DNA from: Catellatospora sichuanensis
Lineage (GTDB): Bacteria; Actinomycetota; Actinomycetes; Mycobacteriales; Micromonosporaceae
DNA: 64,000 nucleotides
Assembly: GCF_007483665.1 (NCBI RefSeq)
Contig: NZ_VIQO01000040.1
Span: forward strand, 1-64,000
Direction: 5' to 3'
Positions 35,270 to 43,490 of the stretch are shown here, piece after piece. The notes under the pieces are model-generated. The model was not told where the DNA came from and made no database searches. It saw only the letters and a list, made by a program, of their open reading frames with translations. A program made the translations under genes and the position numbers. Numbering within the stretch: the first letter of the stretch is position 1; every line of letters begins with the position of its first letter.

Positions 35270-37072
35270 ATGAACGACACACTCGACTTCGGTGACCGGA
35301 CCGATTTCGACAACGCCGACCGGGGCTTCGTGGCGGCGCTGACGCCCGGCGTCGTCACGGCCGCCGACGGGCGGGTCGTGTGGGACGCCGATGCATGGAC
35401 CTCGCTGCTGTCCGGCGACTGCCCGGACACGGCGAATCCCAGCCTGTGGCGGCAGAGCCAGTTGTGCGCCCGCCAGGGCCTGTATGAGGTCACCGAGGGC
35501 GTCTACCAGGTGCGCGGCCTGGACATCTCGAACATGACGATCGTCGAGGGCGACACCGGGATCATCGTCATCGACCCGCTGCTCAGCGTCGAGACGGCGG
35601 CGGCGGCGCTGCGCCTGTACCGCGCACACCGCGGCGACCGCGCCGTGACCGCGCTGATCTACAGCCACTCCCACGCCGACCACTTCGGCGGTGCCGCCGG
35701 GGTCACCGACGGCAGCGTCCCGATCATCGCGCCGGTCGGTTTCATGGAGCACGCCGTGGCCGAGAACGTGTACGCCGGCACGGCGATGACCCGCCGGGCG
35801 ACGTTCATGTACGGCGCCACCCTGCCGACCGGCCCGGCCGGGCAGATCGGGTTCGGGCTGGGCCTGGCCTCCTCCTCGGGTACCGTGTCGCTGTTCCCGC
35901 CCACGATCGACATCACGCACACCGGGCAGGAGGAGACCGTCGACGGCGTGCGGATCGTGTTCCAGCTGACGCCGGGCACCGAGGCGCCGTCGGAGATGAA
36001 CTTCCTGTTCCCCGACCGCCGGGCCCTGTGCATGGCCGAGAACGCCACGCACAACATGCACAACGTGCTGACCCTGCGCGGTGCGCTGGTGCGCGACGCC
36101 CGGATCTGGTCGCGGTACATCACCGAGGCGATCACCATGTTCGACGGGCAGGCCGACGTCCTGTTCGCCTCGCACCACTGGCCGACCTGGGGCCGCGAGA
36201 ACTGGGTGCGGTTCCTGTCCGAGCAGGGCGACCTGTACGCCTTCCTGCACGACCAGACGCTGCGGCTGGCCAACCAGGGCCACACCGGGTCGGAGATCGC
36301 CGAGATGATCCAGCTGCCGCCGGGGCTGGATTCGGCGTGGCATGCGCGCGGCTACTACGGGTCGGTGTCGCACAACGTCAAGGCCGTCTACCAGCGCTAC
36401 CTCGGCTGGTTCGACGGCAACCCCGTCAACCTGTGGCAGCACCCGCCCGTCGAGACGGCCAAGCGTTACGTCGACTGCTTCGGCGGCCTCGATGCCCTGC
36501 TGGCCAAGGCACGTGACTTCGTCGCCGGCGGGGACCCGCGGTTCGCCGCGCAGCTGCTGCAGCACGCCGTGTTCGCCGACCCCGACCACGGCGGTGCGAA
36601 GGAGCTGCTGGCCCAGGTGTACGAGACGCTCGGCCACGGGGCCGAGAACGGCATCTGGCGCAACTTCTACCTGACCGGTGCGCAGGAGCTGCGGCACGGC
36701 CCGAACGTCACCCCGATCGATTTGGGCGCCGGCATGGCCGCGGTGCTGTCGATCGAGCAGATCTTCGACACCCTGGCGATCCGGGTCGACGCCCCCAAGG
36801 CCTGGCACGACACCATCGTCATCGACTGGACGTTCACCGACCTGGGCCAGTCGTATCGCACGACGCTGCGCAACGGCGTGATCCTGCAGCAGCAGAACCC
36901 GCCCGCCGGGCAGCCCGACCTGAGCCTGACCCTGACCAAGCGGGACCTGCTGGGCATGCTGGGCGGCAAGGGCCCGGGCGGCGCCGCCCACGACGGTGAC
37001 CTGGGCGTCCTGGCGCGCCTGGTCGGCTACCTCGACGCGTCCGACCCGAAGTTCGCGATCGTCACGCCGTGA
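35270..37072 (+). CDS. Alkyl sulfatase, metallo-beta-lactamase fold (SdsA1/BDS1-like)
   Basis: 600 residues. The binuclear metal motif is SHSHADHFGG (His133, His135, Asp137, His138). A second cluster of acids and His follows at PGTEAPSEMNFLFPDRRALC and ENATHNMHN, as in SdsA1. The middle (YVDCFGGLDALLAKARDFV, then HGGAKELLAQVYETLGHG) matches the helical dimerisation domain, and the last ~130 residues (GMAAVLSIEQIFDTLAIRVD; LTLTKRDLLGMLGG) the SCP2-like lipid-binding domain. This is the full three-domain layout of type III alkyl sulfatases, which hydrolyse dodecyl sulfate and similar esters to alcohol plus sulfate. No signal peptide is seen, unlike secreted SdsA1, so the enzyme may act inside the cell after uptake. 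Confidence 0.92.
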   Translation: MNDTLDFGDRTDFDNADRGFVAALTPGVVTAADGRVVWDADAWTSLLSGDCPDTANPSLWRQSQLCARQGLYEVTEGVYQVRGLDISNMTIVEGDTGIIVIDPLLSVETAAAALRLYRAHRGDRAVTALIYSHSHADHFGGAAGVTDGSVPIIAPVGFMEHAVAENVYAGTAMTRRATFMYGATLPTGPAGQIGFGLGLASSSGTVSLFPPTIDITHTGQEETVDGVRIVFQLTPGTEAPSEMNFLFPDRRALCMAENATHNMHNVLTLRGALVRDARIWSRYITEAITMFDGQADVLFASHHWPTWGRENWVRFLSEQGDLYAFLHDQTLRLANQGHTGSEIAEMIQLPPGLDSAWHARGYYGSVSHNVKAVYQRYLGWFDGNPVNLWQHPPVETAKRYVDCFGGLDALLAKARDFVAGGDPRFAAQLLQHAVFADPDHGGAKELLAQVYETLGHGAENGIWRNFYLTGAQELRHGPNVTPIDLGAGMAAVLSIEQIFDTLAIRVDAPKAWHDTIVIDWTFTDLGQSYRTTLRNGVILQQQNPPAGQPDLSLTLTKRDLLGMLGGKGPGGAAHDGDLGVLARLVGYLDASDPKFAIVTP

Positions 37073-37091
37073 CGGTGACGCCTCCGGCGGG

Positions 37092-37138
37092 CTGCCGCGC
37101 CCGCCGTCGACCCCTCCGGTCGGCGGCGGGCACGGCAG
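37092..37138. terminator. Hairpin after the alkyl sulfatase gene
   Basis: CTGCCGCGCCCGCCG (37092-37106) pairs with 37124-37138 with one mismatch. It starts 20 nt after the stop codon. Confidence 0.65.
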
Positions 37139-37265
37139 CCTGCCGGACGCTCCGTCGGCGAGCCGGGGCCGCCGCGCCGCTGCCGGGGCGTGTCGCGAGT
37201 CGTCTCCGGCCGCAACGGCTCTGCTCGCCCGGGGCAACCGACGGAGCCACCCGTAGGCTTCCGAC

Positions 37266-37865
37266 ATGACCGGTGTGCGGGTGAATCGGACGCAGCGGGG
37301 GCCGGGACGGCCCCGGGAGGAGCGCGTCACCGGTGCGGTCCTGTCGGCGGTGCTGGACCTGGTGGCCGAGCAGGGCGTCAGCGCGGTGACGATGGACGCG
37401 GTGGCCGCTCGTGCCGGGGTGAGCAAGCCTGCGATCTACCGGCGCTGGCCGGGCAAGCACGACCTGTTCATCGCGGCGGCCGAGACCCGCGTCGGGGTGC
37501 TGTCCGTGCCGGATCTGGGCGACTTCCGCGCCGAGTTGCGGGCGGTGCTGGACGCGCGTGTCGAGGTCTACCGGATGCCGGGCACGGCCCGTCTGCTGGC
37601 GGGGATGGTCGTCGCGGCCGAGGAGGGCGGGGAGGTACGCGAGGCGTACCTGCGCTATGCCGCCCGGATCATGAGCGAGACCCGGAAGATCCTGGAGCGC
37701 GGGATCGCCCGTGGCGACGTACGCGCCGACGTCGACGTGCAGGCTGCGGCCACCCTGGTCGCCGCTCCGCTGATCTTCCGGTTGATGATCGAGCAGGAGC
37801 TGCCCGACGACCGCTTCGCCGCGGATCTCGCCGACATGATCGCCCGAGCGGTCGGCGCTGCCTGA
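37266..37865 (+). CDS. TetR-family transcriptional regulator of the cluster
   Basis: 199 residues from ATG 37266. The N-terminal HTH is GAVLSAVLDLVAEQGVSAVT with DAVAARAGVSKPAIYRRWPG, the standard TetR recognition helix. The C-terminal domain is AcrR-like (TetR_C with LIFRLMIEQELPDDRFAADL). It sits between the sulfatase and the transporter genes on the same strand, so it is the natural regulator of the block. The shared leader element at 33183 and 37946, with the TACTC-GAGTA inverted halves in the second copy, is the candidate operator. Confidence 0.9.
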   Translation: MTGVRVNRTQRGPGRPREERVTGAVLSAVLDLVAEQGVSAVTMDAVAARAGVSKPAIYRRWPGKHDLFIAAAETRVGVLSVPDLGDFRAELRAVLDARVEVYRMPGTARLLAGMVVAAEEGGEVREAYLRYAARIMSETRKILERGIARGDVRADVDVQAAATLVAAPLIFRLMIEQELPDDRFAADLADMIARAVGAA

Positions 37866-38210
37866 GGCTTGCTGTCCGAGTCGGCGCTCGGCTGTGGGCG
37901 CCTGTTCATTTTCTTTCCGCAGGCCCTTGCCTTGGCGACGAGTAATAACAATACTCCGAGTAACGAAAGTCGGAGTGTGGGAGGTCACAGGTGAGGGTCG
38001 TCGTCACCGGCCGGCCGTCCCTGCGCCGACGAGCCGACCGGGCGTGGCCGGCGGGTGCGGAAACCCACGGCACCTGCCGCGCCCGAGAGCGGAAAGCGGC
38101 TGACGAGAGTCTGCCCGCGCACCCGCGCGACGGCACGCAGAACACATACCCGGCCCGCTTTCTTGAACGCTGAAACCGTCCCCGAATCCTGCAGCCACCG
38201 CGGAGCAACC
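37866..38210. other. Leader region of the MFS gene
   Basis: 345 bp. It carries copy 2 of the shared leader element (37946-38008) and about 200 bp of untranslated leader. The frame is open back to 38055, but the extension is Arg/Pro-rich and has no ribosome site. Confidence 0.55.
37946..38008 (+). promoter_or_regulatory. Shared leader element, copy 2 (before MFS transporter)
   Basis: TAACAATACTC (37946-37956), GTAACG (37960-37965), GGAGGTCACA (37980-37989) and CGTCACC (38002-38008), in the order and spacing of copy 1 to within 1-3 nt. TACTC and GAGTA (37952-37962) form an inverted repeat around one base. Confidence 0.65.
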
Positions 38211-39533
38211 GTGACCGACACCGAAGTCGCACCCGCAACGCCCCCGAGTCCCTCCGGGAATGCGCCAAACAACCGCCGCCGCGCATGGATCGTCACCGCC
38301 ATGCTCGTCGCCTTCATGATGATCAACTTTGCAGACAAGTCGATCCTGGGCCTGGCCGCCGACCCGATCCGAGAAGACCTGGGCCTGTCCGCGACCCAGT
38401 TCGGCACGGCCAACAGCGCCTTCTTCCTGCTGTTCTCCATCTTCGGCGCCGTCGGCGGCCTGCTGGCCGACCGGGTGCGCCCCCGGTGGCTGCTGCTGGG
38501 CATGGTCCTGCTCTGGTCGGTGTCCCAGGCCCCGCTGGCGCTCGGCGCGGGCGTGGCCATGCTGTTCGCCTCCCGGGTCATGCTCGGCGCTGCGGAAGGC
38601 CCCGCCTTCCCCATCGCCCAGCAGACCACCCTGTCCTGGTTCCCGAACAACAAGCGCAACCTGCCCAGCGCGCTGATCACCGCCGGCACCACCTTCGGCG
38701 TCGTCATCGCCGCACCCGGCCTGACCTGGGTGATCACCGAGCACGGCTGGCGCTCCGCGTTCGGGGTGGTGGCCGTCGCCGGCGTGCTGTGGGCCCTGGT
38801 ATGGGCGTTCGTCGGCAAGGAGGGCCCGCACGCCGTCGCGACCGACCAGGACACCACCCCCGACACGGCGACCCCGGCCGACCCCGAACCGGCAGCGGGC
38901 AACGTCGGCTACCGCCGCATCCTCGCCACCCGCTCCTGGATCGGCGTCACCGCCGCCTACTTCGGCACCTACTGGATGGTCGCGCTGACCGTCGCCTGGC
39001 TGCCCTCGTACCTGCACGACGGGCTCGGCTACTCCAAGACCACCGCGGCCAACCTGGTCGCACTGCTGTGGGCCGTCAACGCCGTGGCGCTGCTCGGCCA
39101 GGCCGGGCTCACCGGATGGCTGCTGCGCCGCGGAGTCAGCAGCCGCTGGGCCCGCGCCCGGGTCGGCGGCATCACCCTGCTCGTCAGCGCAGCCGGCTGC
39201 CTGGCCCTGTCCGCCGGCCAGGGCGGCCCACTCACCGTCCTGCTGCTGATCGCCGCCTTCGGCATCTGCGGAGTGATGGCGACCATCGCGGTCACCACCG
39301 TCGCCGAGATCGCGCCCGCCGCCCGCCGCGGCGGAGCCCTGGGCATCATGAACGGCGTCGTGACCACCGCGGGCCTGATCGCACCCATCCTCGTCGGCCG
39401 CCTGGTCGACACCCAGGGCGCGGCCGGATACCAGCAAGCCGTGCTGATCTCCGCAGGCGTGCTCCTGCTCGGCGGCCTCGCCGCGGTCACCCTCGTCGAC
39501 CCGGCCCGCGACAGGCAACGCCTGGCCCAGTGA
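38211..39533 (+). CDS. MFS transporter (anion/organic-acid symporter type)
   Basis: 440 residues from GTG 38211 with CGGAG upstream. Twelve membrane helices in two halves. Helix 1 (WIVTAMLVAFMMINFADKSI) and the loop 2-3 motif (GGLLADRVRPRWLLLGMVLL) are of the kind seen in the ACS/sugar-acid group of MFS importers. The mid-loop (about 210-240) is Asp/Thr/Pro-rich. The second half has YFGTYWMVALTVAWLPSYLH and MNGVVTTAGLIAPILVG. As part of the alkyl-sulfate block it could import the sulfate ester or a carboxylate product; import rather than efflux is inferred from the family. Confidence 0.85.
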   Translation: MTDTEVAPATPPSPSGNAPNNRRRAWIVTAMLVAFMMINFADKSILGLAADPIREDLGLSATQFGTANSAFFLLFSIFGAVGGLLADRVRPRWLLLGMVLLWSVSQAPLALGAGVAMLFASRVMLGAAEGPAFPIAQQTTLSWFPNNKRNLPSALITAGTTFGVVIAAPGLTWVITEHGWRSAFGVVAVAGVLWALVWAFVGKEGPHAVATDQDTTPDTATPADPEPAAGNVGYRRILATRSWIGVTAAYFGTYWMVALTVAWLPSYLHDGLGYSKTTAANLVALLWAVNAVALLGQAGLTGWLLRRGVSSRWARARVGGITLLVSAAGCLALSAGQGGPLTVLLLIAAFGICGVMATIAVTTVAEIAPAARRGGALGIMNGVVTTAGLIAPILVGRLVDTQGAAGYQQAVLISAGVLLLGGLAAVTLVDPARDRQRLAQ

Positions 39534-39720
39534 CCCGCCGCGCCACCCGGCCGCACGCCTCCACCCGAAGCAGGCAGCGGCCGGGTGCGCCGCGCACGAC
39601 CGCCCCCCCGCCGCGATCAGCAGCGCGGCGACCGGTGCGGGCGGTCGCCCCGACCGCCCCGGCTGATCCCGGCAGCCGACGAACCGATCCACCCAGCTCG
39701 CATCCCATGGAGACCCGAAC

Positions 39721-41205
39721 ATGACCAACCTTGCCCACAACCTGGCTGCCTCAGCGACCGGCGACGGCGCCGCCCCCGCCATCCGGCTCGGCGACGCGGT
39801 GGTGTCCTACGCACAGCTCGACGCCGCCAGCGCCCGGGTCGCCGGACTGCTGCGCAACCGCGGCGTGCGGCCCGGTGACCGGGTCGGCATCATGCTGCCC
39901 AACGTGCCGCAGTTCGCCGCCGCCTACTACGGCATCCTGCGCGCCGGCGCCGTCGTGGTCCCGATGAACGTGCTGCTCAAGTCCCGCGAGGTGGCGTTCT
40001 ACCTACGCGACTCGCAGGCCAAACTGGTACTGGCCTGGCACGGCTTCGCCGCCGACGCCGTAGCCGGCGCGGCCGCCGCCGGCACCGACTGCATGCTGGT
40101 CACGCCGGGCGAGTTCGAGGCACTGCTCGGCGCCACCACACCCCAGGACGAGATCGTCGAGCGCGAGGCGGGCGACACCGCCGTCATCCTGTACACCTCG
40201 GGCACCACCGGCACGCCCAAGGGCGCCGAGCTGACCCACGCCAACCTGGCCCGCAACGCGCAGGTCGCGATCGGCCTGCTCGCGCTGACCCCCGGCGACG
40301 TCGTGCTCGGCGCGCTGCCGCTGTTCCACTCGTTCGGGCAGACCTGCGGCCTCAACGCCGCGATCGCGGGCGGGGCGTGCCTGGCACTTGTGCCGCGCTT
40401 CGACCCGCAGGCCGTGCTCGCCACGATCCACCAGCACCGCGTCACGGTCTTCGAAGGCGTGCCGACCATGTACGTCGCGCTGCTGGCCCACCCGGAGCGG
40501 GCCACGTTCGACGTGGACAGCCTGCGGCTGTGCGTGTCCGGCGGCGCGGCGCTGCCGGTCGAGGTCATGCGCGGGTTCGAGGCGGCGTTCGGCTGCGTCA
40601 TCCTCGAGGGCTACGGACTGTCGGAGACCTCGCCGATCGCGTCGTTCAACCACGCCGACCGCGAGCGCAAGGCCGGTTCGATCGGCACGCCGGTCGCCGG
40701 GGTGGAGATGGCGCTGCGTGACGTCGCCAACGGCGTCGGGGAGATCGTCATCCGGGGTCACAACATCATGAAGGGGTACTGGGGCCGTCCTGACGCGACC
40801 GCGGAGGCGATCGACGCCGACGGCTGGTTCCGTTCCGGTGACCTGGCCCGTGTCGACGACGAAGGTTTCTATTTCATCGTCGACCGCAAGAAGGACCTGA
40901 TCATCCGCGGTGGGTACAACGTGTACCCGCGCGAGGTCGAGGAACTGCTGTACGAGCACCCGGCCGTACGCGAGGCCGCCGTCATCGGCATCGCGCACCC
41001 CGAGCTGGGCGAGGAGATCTGCGCGGTGGTCGCGCTGAAAGCCGGTGCCACGGTCACCGCCGAGGAGCTGCGCGAGCACGTCAAGGCACAGGCCGCGGCG
41101 TACAAGTACCCGCGGCACGTGTGGATCGTCACCGAGCTGCCGAAGTCCCCGACCGGCAAGATCCTCAAGCGGGAGATCGAGACGCCCGCAGGGCTGACCG
41201 CCTGA
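39721..41205 (+). CDS. Long-chain acyl-CoA synthetase (FadD-like)
   Basis: 494 residues. ANL-superfamily motifs are complete: P-loop LYTSGTTGTPKG (158-168), GYGLSETSP (adenine and Thr/Glu), DGWFRSGDLARVDDEGFYFI, the hinge RKKDLIIRGGYNVYPREVEE and catalytic Lys480 in SPTGKILKREI. Length and motifs fit medium/long-chain fatty acid CoA ligases. It would activate the fatty acid released by the sulfatase/oxidase/dehydrogenase route for beta-oxidation. It starts 187 nt after the MFS gene, on the same strand. Confidence 0.92.
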   Translation: MTNLAHNLAASATGDGAAPAIRLGDAVVSYAQLDAASARVAGLLRNRGVRPGDRVGIMLPNVPQFAAAYYGILRAGAVVVPMNVLLKSREVAFYLRDSQAKLVLAWHGFAADAVAGAAAAGTDCMLVTPGEFEALLGATTPQDEIVEREAGDTAVILYTSGTTGTPKGAELTHANLARNAQVAIGLLALTPGDVVLGALPLFHSFGQTCGLNAAIAGGACLALVPRFDPQAVLATIHQHRVTVFEGVPTMYVALLAHPERATFDVDSLRLCVSGGAALPVEVMRGFEAAFGCVILEGYGLSETSPIASFNHADRERKAGSIGTPVAGVEMALRDVANGVGEIVIRGHNIMKGYWGRPDATAEAIDADGWFRSGDLARVDDEGFYFIVDRKKDLIIRGGYNVYPREVEELLYEHPAVREAAVIGIAHPELGEEICAVVALKAGATVTAEELREHVKAQAAAYKYPRHVWIVTELPKSPTGKILKREIETPAGLTA

Positions 41206-41235
41206 CACCACGCCGCCTGCGGGCGGCCCCAGGAC

Positions 41236-41274
41236 ACCGCCGCCTGCCGTCGGTCAGGAACGGCAGGCGGCGGT
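41236..41274. terminator. Hairpin between acyl-CoA ligase and aldehyde dehydrogenase genes
   Basis: Perfect 15-bp stem (ACCGCCGCCTGCCGT, 41236-41250 with 41260-41274), 9-nt loop. It suggests that the last gene of the block is expressed at a different level or from its own promoter. Confidence 0.75.
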
Positions 41275-41379
41275 TCCCCCGCCTCGAAGCAGGTCCCCGC
41301 TCCGATCCCGCACCGACGCACCTCCTATGCGGGCCGGCGGGAGCCGACCGCCCCATCGCCGAGAAGGACGTCACCGCCG

Positions 41380-43095
41380 ATGAGCCTCAGTCCCACCGTC
41401 ACCGCCCGACTCGACCAGATGATCGCCGAGCTGTCCGACGGCGAGCGCGCCTGGGCCCGAGAACCGCTGGCCTCCCGGCGTGCCCTGCTGATGCAGGTGC
41501 ACGCCAACGTCGCCGCGCACGCCGACGAATGGGTCCGCATCGCGGGCAGCATCAAGCAGCTGCCCGCCGGTTCTGCGCTGCTCGGCGAGGAGTGGACCAG
41601 CGGCCCGTGGGCGGTCCTGGAGTACGCGCCCGCGCTGGCCGAGACGTTGACCCGCCTCGAGCAGGGCCGTGACCTGCTCGACGGGTGCCGGGTCGGGACC
41701 GCGCCCGGCGGCCGCGTCACCGTCGACGTGCTGCCGTACCACGTCTACGACCGCCTGCTGCTCAGCGGTTTCAACGCCCAGGTGTGGATGGAACCCGGCG
41801 TCACCGAGCAGGAGACCCGCCAACAGGCAGGGCTGGCGCAGCGGACGCCCGAACGCACCGCGGGCGTCGCCGTGGTCATGGGCGCGGGCAACATCTTCTC
41901 GATCGCGCCGCTGGACACGCTCTACCAGCTGTACGCGTACAACCGGGTGGTCCTGCTCAAACTCAACCCGGTCACCGACCCCCTGCTGCCGGTCCTGACC
42001 GCGGTGTTCGCCCCGCTCATCGACCGCGGCTACGTACGCATCGTCACCGGCGACGCCGCCGCGGGCGACCACCTGGTCAATCATGCCGACGTGGACGCCG
42101 TGCACATCACCGGCAGCGAAGCCACCCACGACGTGATCGTCTGGGGTGCCGGTGCCGCCGGGGCCGCCGGTAAAGCCGCGGGCACCCCACGCCTGACCAA
42201 ACCGATCACCAGCGAACTCGGCGGAGTGTGCCCGACGATCGTGATGCCCGGCCGCTGGTCGAAGGCCGACCTCCGTTTCCAGGCCGAGCACATCGCCACC
42301 CAGCGACTGCACAACAGCGGCTTCAACTGCATCGCCGCCCAGGTCGTCATCGTCAGCGCGGACTGGCCGCAGAAGCAGGAGTTCTTCGCCGCACTGCGCA
42401 CGGCATTCGCGGCCGCACCCGCCCGCCCCGCCTGGTATCCAGGCTGCGACCTGCGGGTGGCCGGCGCACGGCGGACGCACCCGAGCTACGAGACCGTCGG
42501 CGGCACCGCCGAACGCACTCTGCTGTGGAACCTCGACCTCGCCGACAACGCAGAGCCGGCGTTCAACACCGAATACTTCGGACCGGTCCTCGGCGTCGCC
42601 GAGCTGCCCGGCACCGGCCTGGACTTCCTCGACGCCGCGGTCGACGCCGCCAACGAGCGGCTGCACGGCACCCTGGGCGCCAACCTGGTGATCGACCCCC
42701 GCACCCGGCGACGGCTCGGCGCGCAACTGCGCGAGCGCATCGCCCGGCTGCGCTACGGCACGATCGGAGTCAACGCCTGGACCGCCGTGGGCTACCTGGC
42801 CGCCCGCGCCACCTGGGGCGCATACCCCGGGCACACCCTCGACGACGTCCAGAGCGGCCGCGGCGTGGTGCACAACGCGCTACTGCTGCACCGCCCCGAA
42901 CGAACCGTCGTGTCCGGGCCGTTCCGGCCGCTGCCCCGCTCGATCATGACGGGAGAGTTCAGCATCATGCCCAAACCGCCATGGTTCGTCACCAACCGCA
43001 CCGCGGCCACGACCGGACGGCGGCTCGCCGGGTTCGCCGCGCGGCCCCGCTGGGCCGCCCTGATCGGCATCTTCGCCTCCGCGCTACGCGGGTGA
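41380..43095 (+). CDS. Aldehyde dehydrogenase family protein
   Basis: 571 residues, with AGAAGGA near the ATG. The ALDH core is present: Lys194 in VVLLKLNPV (cofactor), HITGSEATHD, catalytic Glu279 in KPITSELGG and the nucleophile Cys317 in HNSGFNCIAAQVV. It is longer than standard ALDH (about 490): about 70 extra residues occur in the N-terminal part and a Pro/Arg-rich tail of about 55 follows IMPKPPWFV. It resembles the long actinobacterial ALDH group. In this block it would oxidise long-chain aldehyde to fatty acid, between the GMC oxidase and the acyl-CoA ligase. Confidence 0.85.
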   Translation: MSLSPTVTARLDQMIAELSDGERAWAREPLASRRALLMQVHANVAAHADEWVRIAGSIKQLPAGSALLGEEWTSGPWAVLEYAPALAETLTRLEQGRDLLDGCRVGTAPGGRVTVDVLPYHVYDRLLLSGFNAQVWMEPGVTEQETRQQAGLAQRTPERTAGVAVVMGAGNIFSIAPLDTLYQLYAYNRVVLLKLNPVTDPLLPVLTAVFAPLIDRGYVRIVTGDAAAGDHLVNHADVDAVHITGSEATHDVIVWGAGAAGAAGKAAGTPRLTKPITSELGGVCPTIVMPGRWSKADLRFQAEHIATQRLHNSGFNCIAAQVVIVSADWPQKQEFFAALRTAFAAAPARPAWYPGCDLRVAGARRTHPSYETVGGTAERTLLWNLDLADNAEPAFNTEYFGPVLGVAELPGTGLDFLDAAVDAANERLHGTLGANLVIDPRTRRRLGAQLRERIARLRYGTIGVNAWTAVGYLAARATWGAYPGHTLDDVQSGRGVVHNALLLHRPERTVVSGPFRPLPRSIMTGEFSIMPKPPWFVTNRTAATTGRRLAGFAARPRWAALIGIFASALRG

Positions 43096-43098
43096 GGC

Positions 43099-43133
43099 GT
43101 GCCCCCGGGCCGCGCGGAGCAACCCGGGGGCAC
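43099..43133. terminator. Terminator at the end of the alkyl-sulfate block
   Basis: Perfect 11-bp stem GTGCCCCCGGG (43099-43109 with 43123-43133), 4 nt after the ALDH stop codon. Confidence 0.8.
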
Positions 43134-43262
43134 ACCCATCGCAACCGCGTCAGCGGGGAGCCAATCGCGCCCCAACCTGGCAGGCCCGACCTTCACTGAT
43201 CGATCGCCGGCAGGTCGATGCACTGACGCCGGGACCGGCGGGGCGTGTACTACGCTGCGGCC

Positions 43263-43490
43263 GTGCAAACAGCCGACGAGATCCTCGCTCAGCTCGACGA
43301 GGCTGCACGCGAATCCAGCTTCGCCGATCCCGGGCATCCGTACTTTCGCGACACTGCGGGCCAGCACATCCGGGTGCCGGTGTGTTCGCGTTGCGCACCG
43401 CGGATGCGCGTGCAACTCTCGTCCTTGCCTCCCCGCCGGGCCGAACCACGATCCGACCTCGGTTTCCAAGATCCTTGGAGAAGCGTATGA
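43263..43490 (+). CDS. Short ORF, possible truncated DUF7003-like protein
   Basis: 75 residues from GTG 43263. The first ~35 residues (VQTADEILAQLDEAARESSF, then ADPGHPYFRDTAGQHIR) look like the beginning of a larger protein, similar to openings such as TAEEILDQLD in DUF7003 proteins. After that the sequence is Arg/Pro-rich and not protein-like, suggesting a frameshift or deletion. Its stop overlaps the next start (ATGA at 43487-43490), which could couple translation. Either a gene remnant or a small leader ORF. Confidence 0.4.
   Translation: MQTADEILAQLDEAARESSFADPGHPYFRDTAGQHIRVPVCSRCAPRMRVQLSSLPPRRAEPRSDLGFQDPWRSV

Noticed and set aside
33361-37426. Two long minus-strand open frames (710 and 733 codons)
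   Set aside because: Shadows of the GMC oxidase and alkyl sulfatase genes, caused by high third-position GC.
33370-43095. Steroid catabolic cluster
   Set aside because: The GMC oxidase could act on sterols, but no other steroid genes (kstD, hsa, kshA) are present and the alkyl sulfatase argues for alkyl sulfates. Kept only as an alternative.
43382-43486. N-terminal extension of the RibD-like protein
   Set aside because: No ribosome site. The 35 extra residues are Arg/Pro-rich, and ATG 43487 has a good site and matches the family start.
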